Shown piece after piece: positions 51,848 through 61,749 of a DNA stretch of 64,000 bases. The DNA is taken from positions 1 through 64,000 of the forward strand of contig NZ_VTKZ01000007.1 of the NCBI RefSeq assembly GCF_020514115.1, given 5' to 3'. A program made the position numbers and the translations under genes. Within the stretch, counting starts at the first letter, position 1; the number at the start of each line of letters is the position of its first letter. The notes under the pieces are model-generated. The model did not search any database and had not been told where the DNA came from. It saw only the letters and a list, made by a program, of their open reading frames with translations. The DNA is from Synechococcus sp. MU1642. Its GTDB lineage: Bacteria; Cyanobacteriota; Cyanobacteriia; PCC-6307; Cyanobiaceae.

Positions 51848-52942
51848 AGCCTCCAGCCGTTGGTGGGTGTCTGCCAACAGATCAGGAATGGGCAAGTGAT
51901 TCGGGCAACGGGGAAGGCACTCCCCACACCGTTCACAGGCCGAAGCATCGTTCTCTTCCCACCAGTGGCCGGCACGGCCGATCAGGTTGTAGCGCTCCTG
52001 CGCGAATGAGGTGAGCCCATGGCCTATGGCCAGATTGCGCAGCCGCAAGAGTTCGGGAATCGGAACCTCGTTCGGACAGGGGAGGCAGGCCTGACACTGC
52101 TTGCAATGCTCCTGGCCAAGGCGTTCCTGCTGCCGCCTTTCTGCCGTGATCAGGGCCTGTTGCTCTGCCTTGCTGAGGGGGCCATCCTCCTGCGCCAGTG
52201 TTGCGACGAGTTGAAGATCGCCTGCAGCGGCGGCACCAACGGTCAGGGTGCTGATGCCGTTTGCCAGCAGGAACCGGTAAGCCAGCTCAAGGGGGGCAAA
52301 GGGGGTGCAGTCCTCCACCAGTGTTGGGCTGGGGGCCTGTAGGCGACCGCCTTTGTCGGCGGGGGAGATTGCCATCACACCGAGGCCTTGCTCAAGGGCC
52401 CAATGGGCCAAGGGCAGGCGCTGGGGATCCAGCCAATGCAGGTGCAGGCTGCAGAAACTGAAGCGCTGGCTGCGCAGCGCCCGATCGATCAGCGGGTTGC
52501 TGCCATGGCTGCTGAAGCCCACCTGGCTGACGCGGCCGCTGCTGAGGGCCCAGTCCAGAAGCCTGGATCCATCACCCATCAGGGCCCAGTCCAGATGTTC
52601 CTCCCGGTTGATGCCGTGGATGGCGAGGTTGTCGAGCTGTGGACAGCCCAGCCGCTCCAGAATCTGATCAAGGCGGCGTTGTCCCTCCTCGAAACTCAGC
52701 CCTGGCAGCAGTTTGCTGGTGATCACCCAGTGGTCTGATCTTGTGCGGCTGTTCTGGCGAAGAGCCTCTCCCAGAAAACGTTCTGCAGGTCCGTAGGCCG
52801 GGGCGGTTTCCAGGTGATTGATTCCAGCTGCAGCTGCTGCGTCAAGCACCTCTGCCATCTGGGCCGCTGAGTTCAGGGCACGCATCGTGCCCAGGCTGAA
52901 CAGGCTGACGGGGCGGCCGCTGCCGAAGGCGCGGGTTTTCAC
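51821..52942 (-). CDS. Aldo/keto reductase with C-terminal ferredoxin-like domain
   Basis: 373 residues. An AKR TIM barrel (residues 1-~270; 'GINHLETAPAYGPAERFLGE' with the catalytic Asp/Tyr region) is followed by 'CKQCQACLPCPNEVPIPELL' and 'CERCGECLPRCPNHLPIPDL', two cysteine sets for [4Fe-4S] clusters. This YccK/YdbC-like fused family is common in cyanobacteria. Substrate unknown. Coupled with the DUF151 gene by a 4-base overlap. Confidence 0.88.
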   Translation of the reverse strand: MKTRAFGSGRPVSLFSLGTMRALNSAAQMAEVLDAAAAAGINHLETAPAYGPAERFLGEALRQNSRTRSDHWVITSKLLPGLSFEEGQRRLDQILERLGCPQLDNLAIHGINREEHLDWALMGDGSRLLDWALSSGRVSQVGFSSHGSNPLIDRALRSQRFSFCSLHLHWLDPQRLPLAHWALEQGLGVMAISPADKGGRLQAPSPTLVEDCTPFAPLELAYRFLLANGISTLTVGAAAAGDLQLVATLAQEDGPLSKAEQQALITAERRQQERLGQEHCKQCQACLPCPNEVPIPELLRLRNLAIGHGLTSFAQERYNLIGRAGHWWEENDASACERCGECLPRCPNHLPIPDLLADTHQRLEASPRRRLWS

Positions 52943-53487
52943 TCCTCCGAGGGCGCTTCGCTGTCTTGGTTGCGCAGATGGCGCACCAAGGCCGCAGGGC
53001 TGAGGTCGTCGACGAAACGGCTGAAGGCAGTTTGATCTTCAGCATCCGCCTCTGCATCCACCGGGATCGAGGCTTCCGCTACCACCTCCTCCAGCATCCA
53101 TATGCTGCTGCCGGTGCGGATCGCCAGCGCAATGGCGTCGCTGGGTCGGGCATCCACTTCGATCAGTTCCAGCACTTCGTTCTCAGCCAACTCCGCTTCG
53201 TCCAGATCAGGTCGCAGCTTCAAGACGGCATGAAAGGTGCTGTCCTCAATCGCGTGGACGATCACGCGCTCCAGTTCGAGCCCCCCAGCCACCAACAGTG
53301 CTGCCATCAGGTCATGGCTGAGGGGGCGTGGTGGTGCTCCCCCCTGCAGTCCGGCCATGATGTTGTGGGCTTGTGCCTGGTCGATCCAGATCGGGACCTG
53401 ACGTCGACCGCTTGGATCTCGCAACAGCACCATGGGTGTGCGGCTGGCGGCATCGAGGGCAATTCCGGCGACGCTCATTTCGACCAT
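52939..53487 (-). CDS. Bifunctional nuclease family (DUF151) protein
   Basis: 182 residues. 'MVLLRDPSGRRQVPIWIDQA' and 'LELIEVDARPSDAIALAIRTG' (in parts, 'DARPSDAIALA') are the BFN/DUF151 signature. The family has RNase/DNase activity in plants, with other members of unknown role. An acidic C-terminal tail follows ('DAEADAEDQTAF'). It is divergent from ribE. Confidence 0.85.
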   Translation of the reverse strand: MVEMSVAGIALDAASRTPMVLLRDPSGRRQVPIWIDQAQAHNIMAGLQGGAPPRPLSHDLMAALLVAGGLELERVIVHAIEDSTFHAVLKLRPDLDEAELAENEVLELIEVDARPSDAIALAIRTGSSIWMLEEVVAEASIPVDAEADAEDQTAFSRFVDDLSPAALVRHLRNQDSEAPSEE

Positions 53488-53536
53488 GTCGGCGGCGCGG
53501 CTCTATCCGATTATGGCCAGAGAGCCGCTGCGAGCG

Positions 53537-54205
53537 ATGTTCACGGGGCTGGTGCAGTCAGAGGGAAGGATCGAGCGTCGTGCAGGGGCGGTGGTGGTTT
53601 GGGGCTGCGCTCCTTTTGCCCCGTTGGCCCTTGGCGACAGCGTGGCTGTGGATGGCGTTTGCCTCACGGCGGCAGAGCTGATGGGGGATGGCTTCCGCGC
53701 CGATGTGAGTGAGGAAACCCTGCGCCGCACCACGTTGGGACGCAAGGCGGACCGTGGTGGAGCGGTGAACCTCGAGCCGGCGCTTCGGCTGAGCGACCGC
53801 CTTGGTGGTCATCTGGTGAGCGGTCATGTGGATGCCACCGGTGAAGTCACCCATCTGGAGACCCTTCCCCACTCCTGGGCCCTGTCGATCCGCTGGTCGG
53901 AACCCCGATTCGGCCGTTATGTCTGCGAGAAGGCCAGCATCGCGGTGGATGGAATCAGCCTCACGGTGGCTGAATGTTCAGCTGATGGATCTACGTTCAC
54001 TCTCGCTGTCATCCCCCACACCTGGGAGGCAACGACCCTGAGGAACCTTGCTGTCGGGGACACGGTGAACCTGGAGGCCGATCAACTGGCCCGTTATGCC
54101 GAGCGGCTGCTGCATGCCACCGCTGCCGAAGACGGAAACGCCGATGGCCGAAAAAAGGATGATGATCTGTCAGCCAACTGGCTGGCAGATCACGGCTGGT
54201 CTTGA
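53537..54205 (+). CDS. ribE: Riboflavin synthase, alpha subunit
   Basis: 222 residues from ATG 53537 (MFTGLVQSEGRIE). Two lumazine-binding repeats start at 'MFTGLVQSEG' and about 'HLVSGHVDATGEVTHLE'. 'VDGVCLTAAELMGDGF' and 'VDGISLTVAECSADGS' mark the paired active-site loops. It dismutates 6,7-dimethyl-8-ribityllumazine to riboflavin. The frame opens further upstream but MFTG is the universal start. Convergent overlap with cyabrB by 16 bp. Confidence 0.95.
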   Translation: MFTGLVQSEGRIERRAGAVVVWGCAPFAPLALGDSVAVDGVCLTAAELMGDGFRADVSEETLRRTTLGRKADRGGAVNLEPALRLSDRLGGHLVSGHVDATGEVTHLETLPHSWALSIRWSEPRFGRYVCEKASIAVDGISLTVAECSADGSTFTLAVIPHTWEATTLRNLAVGDTVNLEADQLARYAERLLHATAAEDGNADGRKKDDDLSANWLADHGWS

Positions 54206-54564
54206 TCCATCTGCTGCAGAACGATCATTCCGGAGTCCCGTTGGAGCTCGATCTTGAACTCCTGGCCGGGTTCCAGGCCGAGCCGACGGGTGTAGGCGTG
54301 GCCGATCAGCAGGTTGCCGTTGCCATGCACACGGGTTCTGAATTCGGCCTGGCGACCACGGCTGCCGCCTGAGGAACTACTGCTGCTGCTTTTCGGCAAT
54401 TGCCATCCCTGGGCCGCCGCTTTGGCCTCCACCAGGGCCCGATAAAAACTCTTTTTCAGCAGACGTCCGCTTGGGCCGACGTAGCCGCAGCCGCGAGCTA
54501 TGTCATCTTCAGGCCGATTGCTGAGCGATCTGGCCTTGTCGAGCAGTTCCTTGCCGACCAGCAT
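54190..54564 (-). CDS. cyAbrB-type transcriptional regulator
   Basis: 124 residues from ATG 54564 (MLVGKELLDKARSL). N-terminal 'DIARGCGYVGPSGRLLKKSF' is the cyAbrB-specific region. A Ser-rich linker leads to a C-terminal AbrB-like swapped-hairpin domain ('GNGNLLIGHAYTRRLGLEPG', 'EFKIELQRDSGMIVLQQM'). In cyanobacteria cyAbrBs regulate nitrogen, carbon and redox genes. It lies downstream of the cta cluster on the same strand. Confidence 0.88.
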   Translation of the reverse strand: MLVGKELLDKARSLSNRPEDDIARGCGYVGPSGRLLKKSFYRALVEAKAAAQGWQLPKSSSSSSSGGSRGRQAEFRTRVHGNGNLLIGHAYTRRLGLEPGQEFKIELQRDSGMIVLQQMDQDQP

Positions 54565-54618
54565 TTCAGGAGTTAATTCAACTGAATTCTGGCCATGCTC
54601 GCCAATCAAGGCAAGGGA

Positions 54619-55218
54619 TCAGAGCAGATAAAGGATCACGAAGAGAATCACCCAGATCCCATCAACAAAGTGCCAGTACAACTCCGCTGCTTCCAGGGGG
54701 AAGTGGTCGGCTGCAGTCACACGGCCCTGTGGCTGCCTCGCCTGCCACCAGACGATCAGGGTCATCAGGGCCCCGAGGGTCACGTGGAGACCATGAAATC
54801 CCGTGGCGGCGAAGAAGGTACTGGCGTAGAGGTTGTCGGTGAGGCCAAAGGGAAGGGTGAAGTACTCCACCATCTGGCTCACTAGAAAGGCCATGCCGAG
54901 GCCTGCGGTGATCAGCAGCCAGCGTCGACAGCGGCCGTGGTCGTCCTGCCGGATTGCCTGGCCGGCTCGGTGGAAGGTGGCGCTGCTCACCAGGAGCAGA
55001 ACGGTGTTGAGGATGGGCAGGGGCAGCTCAAGTTCATAGATGGCTCCATCCGGTAGTGGGTTCACCGCTTTAAAGGTGAGGTAGGCCGCAAAGAATCCGG
55101 CGAAAGTCATGGCGTCCGCCACAAGAAATGTGGCCAGGCCGAACATGCGGTGATCGGGATGGCCGGCATGCTCCCCGTGGCTGTGCTCCTGCTCCTTGAT
55201 GGGAACTGTGGTGGTCAT
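54619..55218 (-). CDS. ctaE: Cytochrome c oxidase subunit III
   Basis: 199 residues from ATG 55218 (MTTTVPIKEQEHSHGE). Five transmembrane helices with 'FAGFFAAYLTFKAVNP', 'ATGFHGLHVTLGALM' and the ending 'LYWHFVDGIWVILFVILYLL', conserved in CoxIII. Part of the aa3-type terminal oxidase; overlaps ctaD by 4 bases. Confidence 0.95.
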   Translation of the reverse strand: MTTTVPIKEQEHSHGEHAGHPDHRMFGLATFLVADAMTFAGFFAAYLTFKAVNPLPDGAIYELELPLPILNTVLLLVSSATFHRAGQAIRQDDHGRCRRWLLITAGLGMAFLVSQMVEYFTLPFGLTDNLYASTFFAATGFHGLHVTLGALMTLIVWWQARQPQGRVTAADHFPLEAAELYWHFVDGIWVILFVILYLL

Positions 55219-56882
55219 TTGCCGCTGCTCCAAAGATCACGACCGCTGGCTGCGCTCAGGTCCAGCTCGCCCGGCGGGACGCCGTAGCCGTAGGGCTCTT
55301 CCACGAGAGGAGCCTCACCAATCCAGTTCTCGACCGGTGGTGGAGAACTGGTTAGCCATTCGGGCGTCAGCGCTTTCCAGGGGTTGTCCCCTGCGACTGG
55401 GCCGTTGAGGGCGCTGTGGATCACATTCCATAGGAAGGGCAGGGTGCTGATGGCCATCAGCAGGGCTCCGACGGAGCTGATCTGATTGATCAAGGTGAAT
55501 TGGGGGTCGTATTCAGCAACGCGTCGCGGCATTCCATTGAGGCCGAGCCAGTGCTGAGGGCCGAAGCACAGGTTGAAGCCGATGAAGGTGAGTGCACAGT
55601 GCAGGCGGCCGAGATCTTCGTTGAGCATCCGGCCGGTGAATTTGGGATACCAGTGGTAAACCGAGGCGAAGATCACGAACACCGATCCACCGAACACGAT
55701 GTAGTGGAAGTGGGCGACAACGAAGTAGGTGTCGTGTACATGAATGTCGAATGGCACCTGTGCCAGGGCGACCCCTGTGATGCCTCCGAGCACGAAGTTC
55801 ACAATGAAGCCGCATGAAAACAGCATGGCGCTGTTGAGGCTGATGCGTCCGCCCCAGAGTGTTGCCAACCAGTTGAAGAATTTGATTCCGGTGGGAACCG
55901 CGATGAATGCGGTTGCAATGGTGAAGAACAGTCGCATCCAGGGAGGTGTTCCGCTGGTGAACATGTGGTGCGCCCACACAATCAGGCCCAATACAACGAT
56001 GGCCATGATCGAATACACCATCGTTACGTAGCCGAATAGAGGCTTACGGGCATGAACCGGCAGGATTTCGCTCACCAAGCCAAAGGCCGGCAAGACCATG
56101 ATGTAAACGGCTGGGTGGGAATAGAACCAGAACAAATGCTGGTAAACCACCACATTGCCTCCCAGGGTGGGATTGAAGAAGCCTGTATGGGCAACGATGT
56201 CGAAACTCAGCAGCACCAATGTTCCCGCCAGAACAGGCGTTGAGAGAACCACCAGAATGCTGGTGCCCAGCATCGCCCAGCAATACATGGGAAGCTGCAT
56301 TAATTTCAAGCCGGGGCGTCGCAGCTTGAGAATGGTGGCAATGAAGTTGATGCCACCAAAGATCGAACTCCCGCCCAGCAGCAGCACGCTCAGGATCCAG
56401 ATAATTTGGCCTGTTGCTGGTGTGGTGATGCTGAGTGGTGGATAGGCTGTCCAGCCCGATTGAGCAGCACCCGTGAGGAAATAGCTGGTGATCAGCATTA
56501 AACCTGCTGGAGGAATCAACCAGAAAGCAACGGCATTGAGGCGTGGGAAGGCCATGTCCCGAGCGCCCACATAAAAGGGGATCAAATAATTCCCAAAAGC
56601 ACCATTCACTACGGGGACGATCCAAAGAAAGATCATCACCGTGCCGTGGAGGGTCAGCACCTGGTTGTAGACATCCCGTGCCATGAAGTCGGACACGGGA
56701 CTGGTGAGCTCCGTGCGAATGGCACCGGCTAGGGCACCGCCAATCAGATAAAACACAAAGCCGCAGACGAGATACTGCAGCCCGATCACCTTGTGATCAA
56801 CGCTGAAGCTGAAATACCGCAACCAACCGCTGGGTTGAAGCCGTGGAGGGCTGGATGTTTCTGGGGGCAAGCTGATGGTCAT
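55215..56882 (-). CDS. ctaD: Cytochrome c oxidase subunit I
   Basis: 555 residues from ATG 56882 (MTISLPPETSSPP). Twelve helices. Heme/CuB ligands are visible in 'YNQVLTLHGTVMIFLW', 'FWFYSHPAVYIMVLPAFG' (with the Tyr-His crosslink pair), 'VWAHHMFTSGTPPW' (CuB His pair) and 'DTYFVVAHFHYIVFGG' (heme a and a3 His). Catalytic subunit of respiratory oxygen reduction. Start lies 1 base from the ctaC stop. Confidence 0.97.
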   Translation of the reverse strand: MTISLPPETSSPPRLQPSGWLRYFSFSVDHKVIGLQYLVCGFVFYLIGGALAGAIRTELTSPVSDFMARDVYNQVLTLHGTVMIFLWIVPVVNGAFGNYLIPFYVGARDMAFPRLNAVAFWLIPPAGLMLITSYFLTGAAQSGWTAYPPLSITTPATGQIIWILSVLLLGGSSIFGGINFIATILKLRRPGLKLMQLPMYCWAMLGTSILVVLSTPVLAGTLVLLSFDIVAHTGFFNPTLGGNVVVYQHLFWFYSHPAVYIMVLPAFGLVSEILPVHARKPLFGYVTMVYSIMAIVVLGLIVWAHHMFTSGTPPWMRLFFTIATAFIAVPTGIKFFNWLATLWGGRISLNSAMLFSCGFIVNFVLGGITGVALAQVPFDIHVHDTYFVVAHFHYIVFGGSVFVIFASVYHWYPKFTGRMLNEDLGRLHCALTFIGFNLCFGPQHWLGLNGMPRRVAEYDPQFTLINQISSVGALLMAISTLPFLWNVIHSALNGPVAGDNPWKALTPEWLTSSPPPVENWIGEAPLVEEPYGYGVPPGELDLSAASGRDLWSSGK

Positions 56883-56883
56883 G

Positions 56884-57714
56884 TCAGGCGTTCGCGATGG
56901 TGAGCGTTTCTTCTTCAGGTGCGGCTTTGGCGTTCTGCCCGTACCAGCTGTCCCAGTCCTCCGGACTTTCCACCACAACAGTGGAGCGCATTCCACCGTG
57001 GTAGGGCCCACAGAGTTCTGCACACACAATTGGATAACGGCCGGTGCGTGTGGGCGTGAAACTCAGCTGAGTTGGTTGGCCTGGAATGATGTCCTGCTTC
57101 AGGCGAAATTCAGGAACCCAGAAGGCGTGAATCACATCTTTTGCTTCCATCCGCAGGGTGATTGGTCGGTCGGCTGGAACATGAAGTTCACCTGATGTGA
57201 TGTCTCCCTCTGGGTAATGAAAGAGGAAGGCGAATTGCATGGCTGTCACTTCAACGGGCAAGACATTTGTTGCCGCTGCTGATTCAATCGAGCCTGAACT
57301 GATTCCTCCCCAGATCTGTTCCTCGTGTGCTCCGCCCATGTGGTCATGGGCCAGAGGCACCATGCCACCCATGCGGTCGTAAATGTCGTAGCTGTACAGA
57401 CCAACAAACAGCACAACAACAGCAGGAACTGCTGTCCAGAAAATTTCGAGTGGCAGATTTCCCTCGATGGCCAGGCCGTCGCCGAGTTGCCCGCTGCGTC
57501 GCCTAAATCGAATCAAGCTGAAGACGAGAAGGCCAACGATTCCGACAAACAGAATGCTGCCAATCGTGAATAGAACCTTAAAGAGCTCGTCGTAAATCGG
57601 CGCGTTGGCGCTCGCATCGATGGGGAGGAGGTTGATGTTCTGGCCGATCCAAAGGCCGCCCAGAGCAAGGGCCATCCCGATCACCAACGTGAGAATGGCG
57701 GATGGGATCTGCAC
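56884..57714 (-). CDS. ctaC: Cytochrome c oxidase subunit II
   Basis: 276 residues from GTG 57714 (MQIPSAILTLVIGM). Two transmembrane helices precede a cupredoxin domain with CuA ligands in 'CAELCGPYHGGM' (Cys, Cys, His, Met) and 'DVIHAFWVPEF' (His). An insert rich in Gly/His ('LAHDHMGGAHEEQIWGG') lies before the copper domain. An upstream extension to 57939 is possible but not family-like. Divergent from ctaA. Confidence 0.94.
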   Translation of the reverse strand: MQIPSAILTLVIGMALALGGLWIGQNINLLPIDASANAPIYDELFKVLFTIGSILFVGIVGLLVFSLIRFRRRSGQLGDGLAIEGNLPLEIFWTAVPAVVVLFVGLYSYDIYDRMGGMVPLAHDHMGGAHEEQIWGGISSGSIESAAATNVLPVEVTAMQFAFLFHYPEGDITSGELHVPADRPITLRMEAKDVIHAFWVPEFRLKQDIIPGQPTQLSFTPTRTGRYPIVCAELCGPYHGGMRSTVVVESPEDWDSWYGQNAKAAPEEETLTIANA

Positions 57715-57845
57715 CTGATCAATCCCTGGTTTTAAACAGCGTATGGGGCTGGCTGCGGTTCTCCATGAAGTGATTGTTAAGGCCTTATTTCTGTCAGGAA
57801 AAGGGGATGATTTTTCCGCATTTGTGTTGCAGACGTCCACACAGC

Positions 57846-58841
57846 ATGACGTCATCTTCTGCATCGCTACGGTCCAAGCAATCCCGCTTGGATGCATCGG
57901 ATGGAGCTTGTTCGATGATGCTTTCCTCAATGTCGACATTGCGTCGACGTCTCGGGTTGTTGTCGGCTCACTTAGTGGTTGCCGTAATCGCTTTGGTGGT
58001 GATCGGTGGAGCGACCCGGGTGATGGAGGCCGGCTTGGCCTGTCCGGACTGGCCCCTGTGTTTTGGCTCGTTTTTGCCGGGTCGCCAGATGAATGTTCAG
58101 GTGTTCCTGGAGTGGTTTCACCGCCTCGATGCTTTCGTCATTGGCATCGCCTTGGTGGTGATGGCTGTGGCGACGACGCTTCAGCGGCGACAACTGCCGC
58201 GATGGCTGCCCTTGCTGGCCGCCGGCCTGATGGTTCTGGTGGCGATGCAGGGGGCCTTGGGTGCGCTGACGGTGACCCGGCTGCTGCCCTCCGGTGTGGT
58301 GACCGCCCATCTGGCACTCGCTCTCACCCTTGTGGCGCTCCTCAGTGGGCTGACCCAACGCTTGCTTCACCCCGCTGCTGTCCTCGCTCCGCTCTGGTGG
58401 CGCATCGCGGCATCGCTTGGTCTGTCGTCGGTCTTTGTGCAGTGCCTGCTCGGTGGTCGTATGGCTACTGCTTGGGCAGGGCAGCGGTGCCTTGCAGGAG
58501 GAGAGGCCTGCCAGCTGGTTCTCTCCCATCGCGTGACGGCGATGCCGGTGGTCGTTGTTGTGCTCGCCTTCGCCGGGGCAGCAGTTCTGGCGGGTGGTTG
58601 GGCTCGCCAGCAGTGGCCCTGGCTGGCTGGGGCCGTGCTCCTGGTGCTGGTTCAGGTGGCCCTTGGCGTTCTCACCCTTCGTCTTGGTTTGTCGCAACCC
58701 GCAGTGACCGTTGCGCATCAGCTGGTGGCTGCCTTGCTGATCGCTCTGTTCGCGGCGCTTCTGGTCCGCTCTCCGGACCTCCCCTCACCGTCCCGTTCCG
58801 TCGTCCTCGACGACACCTCCTTGGAGGCCTGTCATGGCTGA
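57846..58841 (+). CDS. ctaA: Heme A synthase
   Basis: 331 residues from ATG 57846 ([14 protein letters not shown]); a later ATG at 57930 ([13 protein letters not shown]) is also plausible. Eight helices, with '[16 protein letters not shown]' and '[15 protein letters not shown]' (heme ligand His), plus '[14 protein letters not shown]' and '[12 protein letters not shown]' in the second half. It oxidises heme O to heme A for the cta oxidase. Overlaps ctaB by 8 bp. Confidence 0.93.
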   Translation: MTSSSASLRSKQSRLDASDGACSMMLSSMSTLRRRLGLLSAHLVVAVIALVVIGGATRVMEAGLACPDWPLCFGSFLPGRQMNVQVFLEWFHRLDAFVIGIALVVMAVATTLQRRQLPRWLPLLAAGLMVLVAMQGALGALTVTRLLPSGVVTAHLALALTLVALLSGLTQRLLHPAAVLAPLWWRIAASLGLSSVFVQCLLGGRMATAWAGQRCLAGGEACQLVLSHRVTAMPVVVVVLAFAGAAVLAGGWARQQWPWLAGAVLLVLVQVALGVLTLRLGLSQPAVTVAHQLVAALLIALFAALLVRSPDLPSPSRSVVLDDTSLEACHG

Positions 58842-59817
58842 AATCACCGCAACCGTTCGTCCGACTCGTGAGGAGGTGGTTCCCTCCCGTAAGAGGGTGA
58901 AACTTCCGGCCTGGCTGGAAGTCGCCAAACCCCGCCTGATCCCTCTGCTGCTGGCTACCACTCTGGGTGGAATGGCTCTCAGTGAGGGCTGGCCTCTCTC
59001 ATCGCCGCGGCTCGTCTGCACCCTGGGTGGAGGGGCGCTTGCCTCCGCTGCTGCAGGGGTTTTGAACTGCTTGTGGGAGCAGGACCTCGATGGTCGGATG
59101 GCCCGCACCAGCGGTCGCGCACTCCCCTCCGGTCGTCTGTCTCCCACCAGTGCATTCATCGGCGCCATCGCCTGCACCCTGGCGGCGGCGATGCTTCTGG
59201 TGAGCGGCGTGAACTGTCTCGCTGCTGGGTTGTCCCTGCTCGGTCTGTGCAGTTACGTGCTGCTCTACACAGCTTTGCTCAAGCCTCGGACATCCCAGAA
59301 CATCGTCATCGGTGGTGTCGCCGGGGCCATTCCGCCTCTCGTGGGGGCGGCCGCCGCCACTGGCCATGTCGGCCTCGGGGGTTGGTGGCTGTTCGCTCTG
59401 GTGATGGTCTGGACGCCAGCTCACTTCTGGGCCTTGGCCCTGCTGTTGCGTGAGGACTATCGCGCTGTCGGGATCCCGATGCTGCCCGTGGTGAAGGGAC
59501 CTGTGGTGACGGCCCGGGCGATCAAGACTTATGGCTGGATCACTGTTCTGCTCAGCGGTTTGGGCGTGTTTGCTCTGCCTTCAGGTGGCGTCTTCTATGG
59601 CGTGATGCTGCTTCCCTACAACGGTCGATTGCTGCAGCTCGTCGATCGGCTTTCCTTGGATCCCGACAGCCTTGTGAATGCCAAGGCTCTGTTCCGTTGG
59701 TCAATCCTTTATCTATTTGGGCTCTGTTTGCTGCTCATTCTCAGCCGGACGGATCTGGCCTCAGGCTTTGCCCAACAGGTGATGCAGCTTCTCTCCCTGC
59801 CCACGGGGGTGCAATGA
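58834..59817 (+). CDS. ctaB: Protoheme IX farnesyltransferase
   Basis: 327 residues, UbiA superfamily. Prenyl-diphosphate motif '[22 protein letters not shown]' (in parts: DxxxD-type) and second motif '[17 protein letters not shown]' (Lys-rich), with nine helices. Makes heme O from heme B and farnesyl diphosphate. Forms ctaA-ctaB, divergent from ctaCDE. Confidence 0.95.
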   Translation: MAEITATVRPTREEVVPSRKRVKLPAWLEVAKPRLIPLLLATTLGGMALSEGWPLSSPRLVCTLGGGALASAAAGVLNCLWEQDLDGRMARTSGRALPSGRLSPTSAFIGAIACTLAAAMLLVSGVNCLAAGLSLLGLCSYVLLYTALLKPRTSQNIVIGGVAGAIPPLVGAAAATGHVGLGGWWLFALVMVWTPAHFWALALLLREDYRAVGIPMLPVVKGPVVTARAIKTYGWITVLLSGLGVFALPSGGVFYGVMLLPYNGRLLQLVDRLSLDPDSLVNAKALFRWSILYLFGLCLLLILSRTDLASGFAQQVMQLLSLPTGVQ

Positions 59818-59867
59818 GCACTCTCTAGATTCCCTGAATTGGCCGAGCAAGTCCCTGACGGTGCCTG

Positions 59868-60881
59868 ATGGCGTTGATTGAACTGCGGAAGATCTCCAAG
59901 GCCTACGGCACGGTATCGGCTCTGCGCGAGCTTGATCTCACCGTTCCCGAAGGGTGCCTATACGGGTTGCTTGGCCCGAACGGTGCTGGCAAGACAACGG
60001 CCATGCGCATCCTGGCCACTCTGCTCGCCCCCGACAGCGGCTCAGTCGTTGTCGGGGGTGTAGACGGTCTGGCGCAGCCACGAGACGTCCGCCAGCTCAT
60101 GGGCTACGTCGCTCAGGAGGTGGCCATCGACAAGATTCTGAGTGGCCGGGAACTCCTGCAATTGCAAGGGGATCTTTATCACCTGCCTCGAAACGAACGC
60201 GAAGATCGCATCGCTGATTTGATTGACCGCCTCGCGATGGGCGACTGGATTGACCGACGCTGCGGCACCTATTCCGGTGGCATGCGCCGGCGGCTGGATT
60301 TGGCGGCTGGTCTGCTGCATCGACCTCGGTTGCTTGTGCTCGATGAACCCACCGTGGGACTGGATATCGAGAGTCGCAGTGCCATCTGGCAACTGCTGCG
60401 TCAGTTGGTTGAGGCGGGCACGACTGTTCTTTTGAGCAGTCACTACCTCGAAGAAGTGGAGGCTCTGGCGGATCAGATGGCGATCATCGACGCCGGTCGT
60501 GTGATTGCCGAAGGCAGCCCTGACCAGCTCAAACGACGGCTTGGGGGTGATCGCGTCACCCTGCGGGTCCGAGAGTTCAGCAATGCCGATGAGGCGACCC
60601 AGGTGCGTGCCCTTCTTGAACCCCTGGATGGGGTTCGACAGGTGGTGGTGAACCGATCCCAAGGGTTTTCCCTGAACCTGGTAATTGAGGGTGGGGCCGT
60701 GATTGATCAGCTGCGTCAGACCCTCGAGGCTGCAGGTCTGCCTGTGTTTGCCCTGGCCCAAAGCCGTCCGAGCCTGGATGATGTCTACCTTCAGGCCACA
60801 GGACGCACCCTTATGGACGCTGAACTGGCCATCGCAGGCCAGCGCGACGTCAAACAGGAAAAGCGTCAATCCATGCGTTGA
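59868..60881 (+). CDS. ABC exporter ATPase (DrrA-like)
   Basis: 337 residues. Walker A 'GPNGAGKTTAMRILATLL', signature 'YSGGMRRRLDLAAGLLHRP', Walker B 'LLVLDEPTVGLDIESR', switch His 'LLSSHYLEEVEALAD'. The C-terminal ~100-residue extension matches DrrA/CcmA-type ATPases of ABC-2 exporters. Its partner permease begins 9 bp downstream. The cargo is not known; the position after ctaAB is common in cyanobacteria. Confidence 0.92.
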   Translation: MALIELRKISKAYGTVSALRELDLTVPEGCLYGLLGPNGAGKTTAMRILATLLAPDSGSVVVGGVDGLAQPRDVRQLMGYVAQEVAIDKILSGRELLQLQGDLYHLPRNEREDRIADLIDRLAMGDWIDRRCGTYSGGMRRRLDLAAGLLHRPRLLVLDEPTVGLDIESRSAIWQLLRQLVEAGTTVLLSSHYLEEVEALADQMAIIDAGRVIAEGSPDQLKRRLGGDRVTLRVREFSNADEATQVRALLEPLDGVRQVVVNRSQGFSLNLVIEGGAVIDQLRQTLEAAGLPVFALAQSRPSLDDVYLQATGRTLMDAELAIAGQRDVKQEKRQSMR

Positions 60882-60890
60882 GCGCCAACG

Positions 60891-61745
60891 ATGACTTCCC
60901 CAACAGCATCTGTTGCTCTCCAGCAGCAGCAATCCAGAGCCCTCGCCGAGCTCAGTCAGGAAACGTGGGCCCTCACCCGGCGCCTGTTTCTTCAGTTGAT
61001 GCGTCGCCCTTCAACGTTGATTGCCGGGGTTCTGCAGCCCCTGATCTGGTTGATTCTCTTCGGTGCACTCTTCGCCAACGCCCCTGAGGGTCTCTTGCCA
61101 GGAGGCATGAGTTACGGCCGTTTTCTTGGTGCTGGAGTGATTGTCTTCACGGCCTTCAGCGGTGCTTTGAATGCCGGCTTGCCGGTCATGTTTGACCGCG
61201 AATTCGGTTTCCTCAATCGTTTGCTGGTGGCACCGCTTCGAAGCCGCAGTTCCATCGTGCTGGCGTCGGTGATCTACATCACGGCGCTGAGCCTGCTGCA
61301 GAGTCTGGCGATTATGGGCACGGCAGCCATGCTTGGTTATGGATGGCCAGGCATCAGCGGCCTGGCCCTGGTGCTGGTGACGCTGCTGCTCCTGGTTTTT
61401 GCTGTGACGGCCCTCAGCCTTGGACTGGCGTTCGCTTTGCCGGGGCACATCGAGTTGATCGCCGTGATTTTTGTGGCCAACTTGCCGTTGCTGTTTGCCA
61501 GCACGGCCTTGGCCCCGTTGTCGTTCATGCCGACCTGGCTGGGCTGGCTTGCGGCCTTGAATCCCCTTACCTTCGCGATAGAACCCATCCGAGCGGCTTA
61601 CCAAGGTCCTCTGGATCTCTCGGCCGTATTGCTGGAGGCCCCTTACGGGGATGTCACCGGCACCAGCTGCCTGCTGATCCTTCTGTTCCTCACCATCGGG
61701 CTGTTTCTTCTGATTCGCCCTCTGCTCAACCGCAAACTTTCCTGA
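60891..61745 (+). CDS. ABC-2 type permease
   Basis: 284 residues. Six transmembrane helices; 'SRRPSTLIAGVLQPLIWLIL' near the N-terminus and 'MARTFGFLNRLLVAPLRSRS'-type loop (here 'FDREFGFLNRLLVAPLRS'), the conserved coupling region of DrrB-like permeases. Works with the preceding ATPase as a dimeric exporter. Confidence 0.9.
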   Translation: MTSPTASVALQQQQSRALAELSQETWALTRRLFLQLMRRPSTLIAGVLQPLIWLILFGALFANAPEGLLPGGMSYGRFLGAGVIVFTAFSGALNAGLPVMFDREFGFLNRLLVAPLRSRSSIVLASVIYITALSLLQSLAIMGTAAMLGYGWPGISGLALVLVTLLLLVFAVTALSLGLAFALPGHIELIAVIFVANLPLLFASTALAPLSFMPTWLGWLAALNPLTFAIEPIRAAYQGPLDLSAVLLEAPYGDVTGTSCLLILLFLTIGLFLLIRPLLNRKLS

Positions 61746-61749
61746 ATCC